Shown here: positions 24,431-24,669 of the stretch, in pieces
How positions within the stretch are numbered: the stretch's first letter is position 1
How the letters are laid out: the number at the start of each line of letters is the position of its first letter
Assembly (NCBI GenBank): GCA_023135215.1
Contig: JAGLTP010000110.1
Coordinates: 1-24,669 of the forward strand
Direction: 5' to 3'
Source: Candidatus Heimdallarchaeota archaeon
Lineage (GTDB): Archaea > Asgardarchaeota > Heimdallarchaeia > Heimdallarchaeales > Heimdallarchaeaceae
DNA length: 24,669 bases
The notes under the pieces: generated by a model
What the model saw: only the letters and a program-made list of their open reading frames with translations
What the model was told of the DNA's origin: nothing
Databases searched by the model: none
Program-made: the position numbers and the translations under genes

Positions 24431-24669
24431 TTCTTACTCCTCCTAATTGTCCTTGTAAGTGCAAATACTGTTGAAAATATAGAAAACGCAATGAGAACAC
24501 CCATAAATGAAAAATCGATTTCGAAACTATTTGTTCGTGGAAGAGATGTTCTTTCAACATTTTGGGCGATAGAAATATTGTATGTTGGCCACCAGTAAGC
24601 GGTATTGTTTTCGTCTTGTGGGTCAACAAAAATTGGATTATCTGGACCAAACGTTGAAAAATTACCATT
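24427..24669 (-). CDS. Paralogous secreted membrane-anchored protein (5' part outside window)
   Basis: The last 80 residues of a gene that enters from the right edge. Residues 2-9 read GNFSTFGP, matching GNFTTFGP of the next gene. A hydrophilic stretch with N-glycosylation sequons, a membrane helix (DFSFMGVLIAFSIFSTVFAL) and a basic tail RTIRRSKK follow, so the C-terminal plan is the same as in its neighbour. The stop overlaps the next start as ATGA. The spacing from the shared motif to the membrane helix is similar in both. The signal peptide and most of the exported domain cannot be seen. Function unknown; an operon with the complex I-like genes is likely. Confidence 0.8.
   Translation of the reverse strand, partial: NGNFSTFGPDNPIFVDPQDENNTAYWWPTYNISIAQNVERTSLPRTNSFEIDFSFMGVLIAFSIFSTVFALTRTIRRSKK
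24439..24444 (-). promoter_or_regulatory. Ribosome binding site of the secreted-protein gene
   Basis: AGGAGG on the minus strand, inside the last codons of the upstream paralog and eight bases before the ATG at 24430. It supports translational coupling of the two paralogs. Confidence 0.7.

Noticed and set aside
24351..24668. 105-codon minus-strand frame at the right edge
   Set aside because: It overlaps the signal peptide of the secreted protein in another frame. The frame ending at 24427 matches the neighbouring paralog instead.

Overview
The window is AT-rich, gene-dense archaeal DNA that most likely comes from an Asgard archaeon, possibly of the Heimdall group. Three things point to archaea: TATA boxes sit 20-35 bases upstream of start codons and often leave no leader, ribosomal protein eS17 is present, and the lipid and inositol genes are of archaeal kind. 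The Asgard call rests mainly on one gene at 8945-9676. Its C-terminal half reads like the tandem winged helices of eukaryotic ESCRT-II Vps22 (EAP30 family), which among prokaryotes is known from Asgard archaea. Lineage within Asgard is a guess from base composition and from complex I-like genes. I see no rRNA, tRNA, CRISPR array, insertion sequence or origin, and no gene-free stretch longer than about 170 bases.

Layout. 1-1564 (-): an amidohydrolase of the YtcJ kind, cut by the window edge and divergent from 1683-6763 (+), which holds a DUF362 protein, an MFS transporter and a three-gene ABC-2 exporter (ATPase plus two paralogous permeases). 6771-8775 (-): a hexulose-6-phosphate synthase-type enzyme overlapping a beta-CASP RNA nuclease. 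8945-9676 (+): the Vps22-like gene. A 12-bp inverted repeat separates it from the convergent block at 9813-15866 (-): uridine phosphorylase, class II HMG-CoA reductase, eS17, a single-domain KaiC-like ATPase, a PIN-plus-helical-repeat protein and a sugar-nucleotide epimerase. Most genes of that block seem to have their own promoter. 15967-18130 (+): two tandem myo-inositol-phosphate synthase genes, the second changed at several otherwise invariant positions. 18149-24669 (-): a polyprenyl synthase preceded by genes resembling complex I membrane subunits in the order J-K-L-N, themselves preceded by two tandem secreted, membrane-anchored paralogs.

How the genes fit together. HMG-CoA reductase (mevalonate), the polyprenyl synthase (isoprenoid chains) and inositol-phosphate synthase (polar headgroup precursor) could all feed ether-lipid synthesis. 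The polyprenyl synthase could instead supply a quinone tail. The most unusual stretch is 18149-24669. The J-K-L-N proteins keep the complex I folds and gene order, but by eye several Glu and Lys residues used for proton transfer are missing. They may form a divergent, possibly non-pumping membrane complex linked to the two new surface proteins. All alignments are from memory and by eye; no searches were run.
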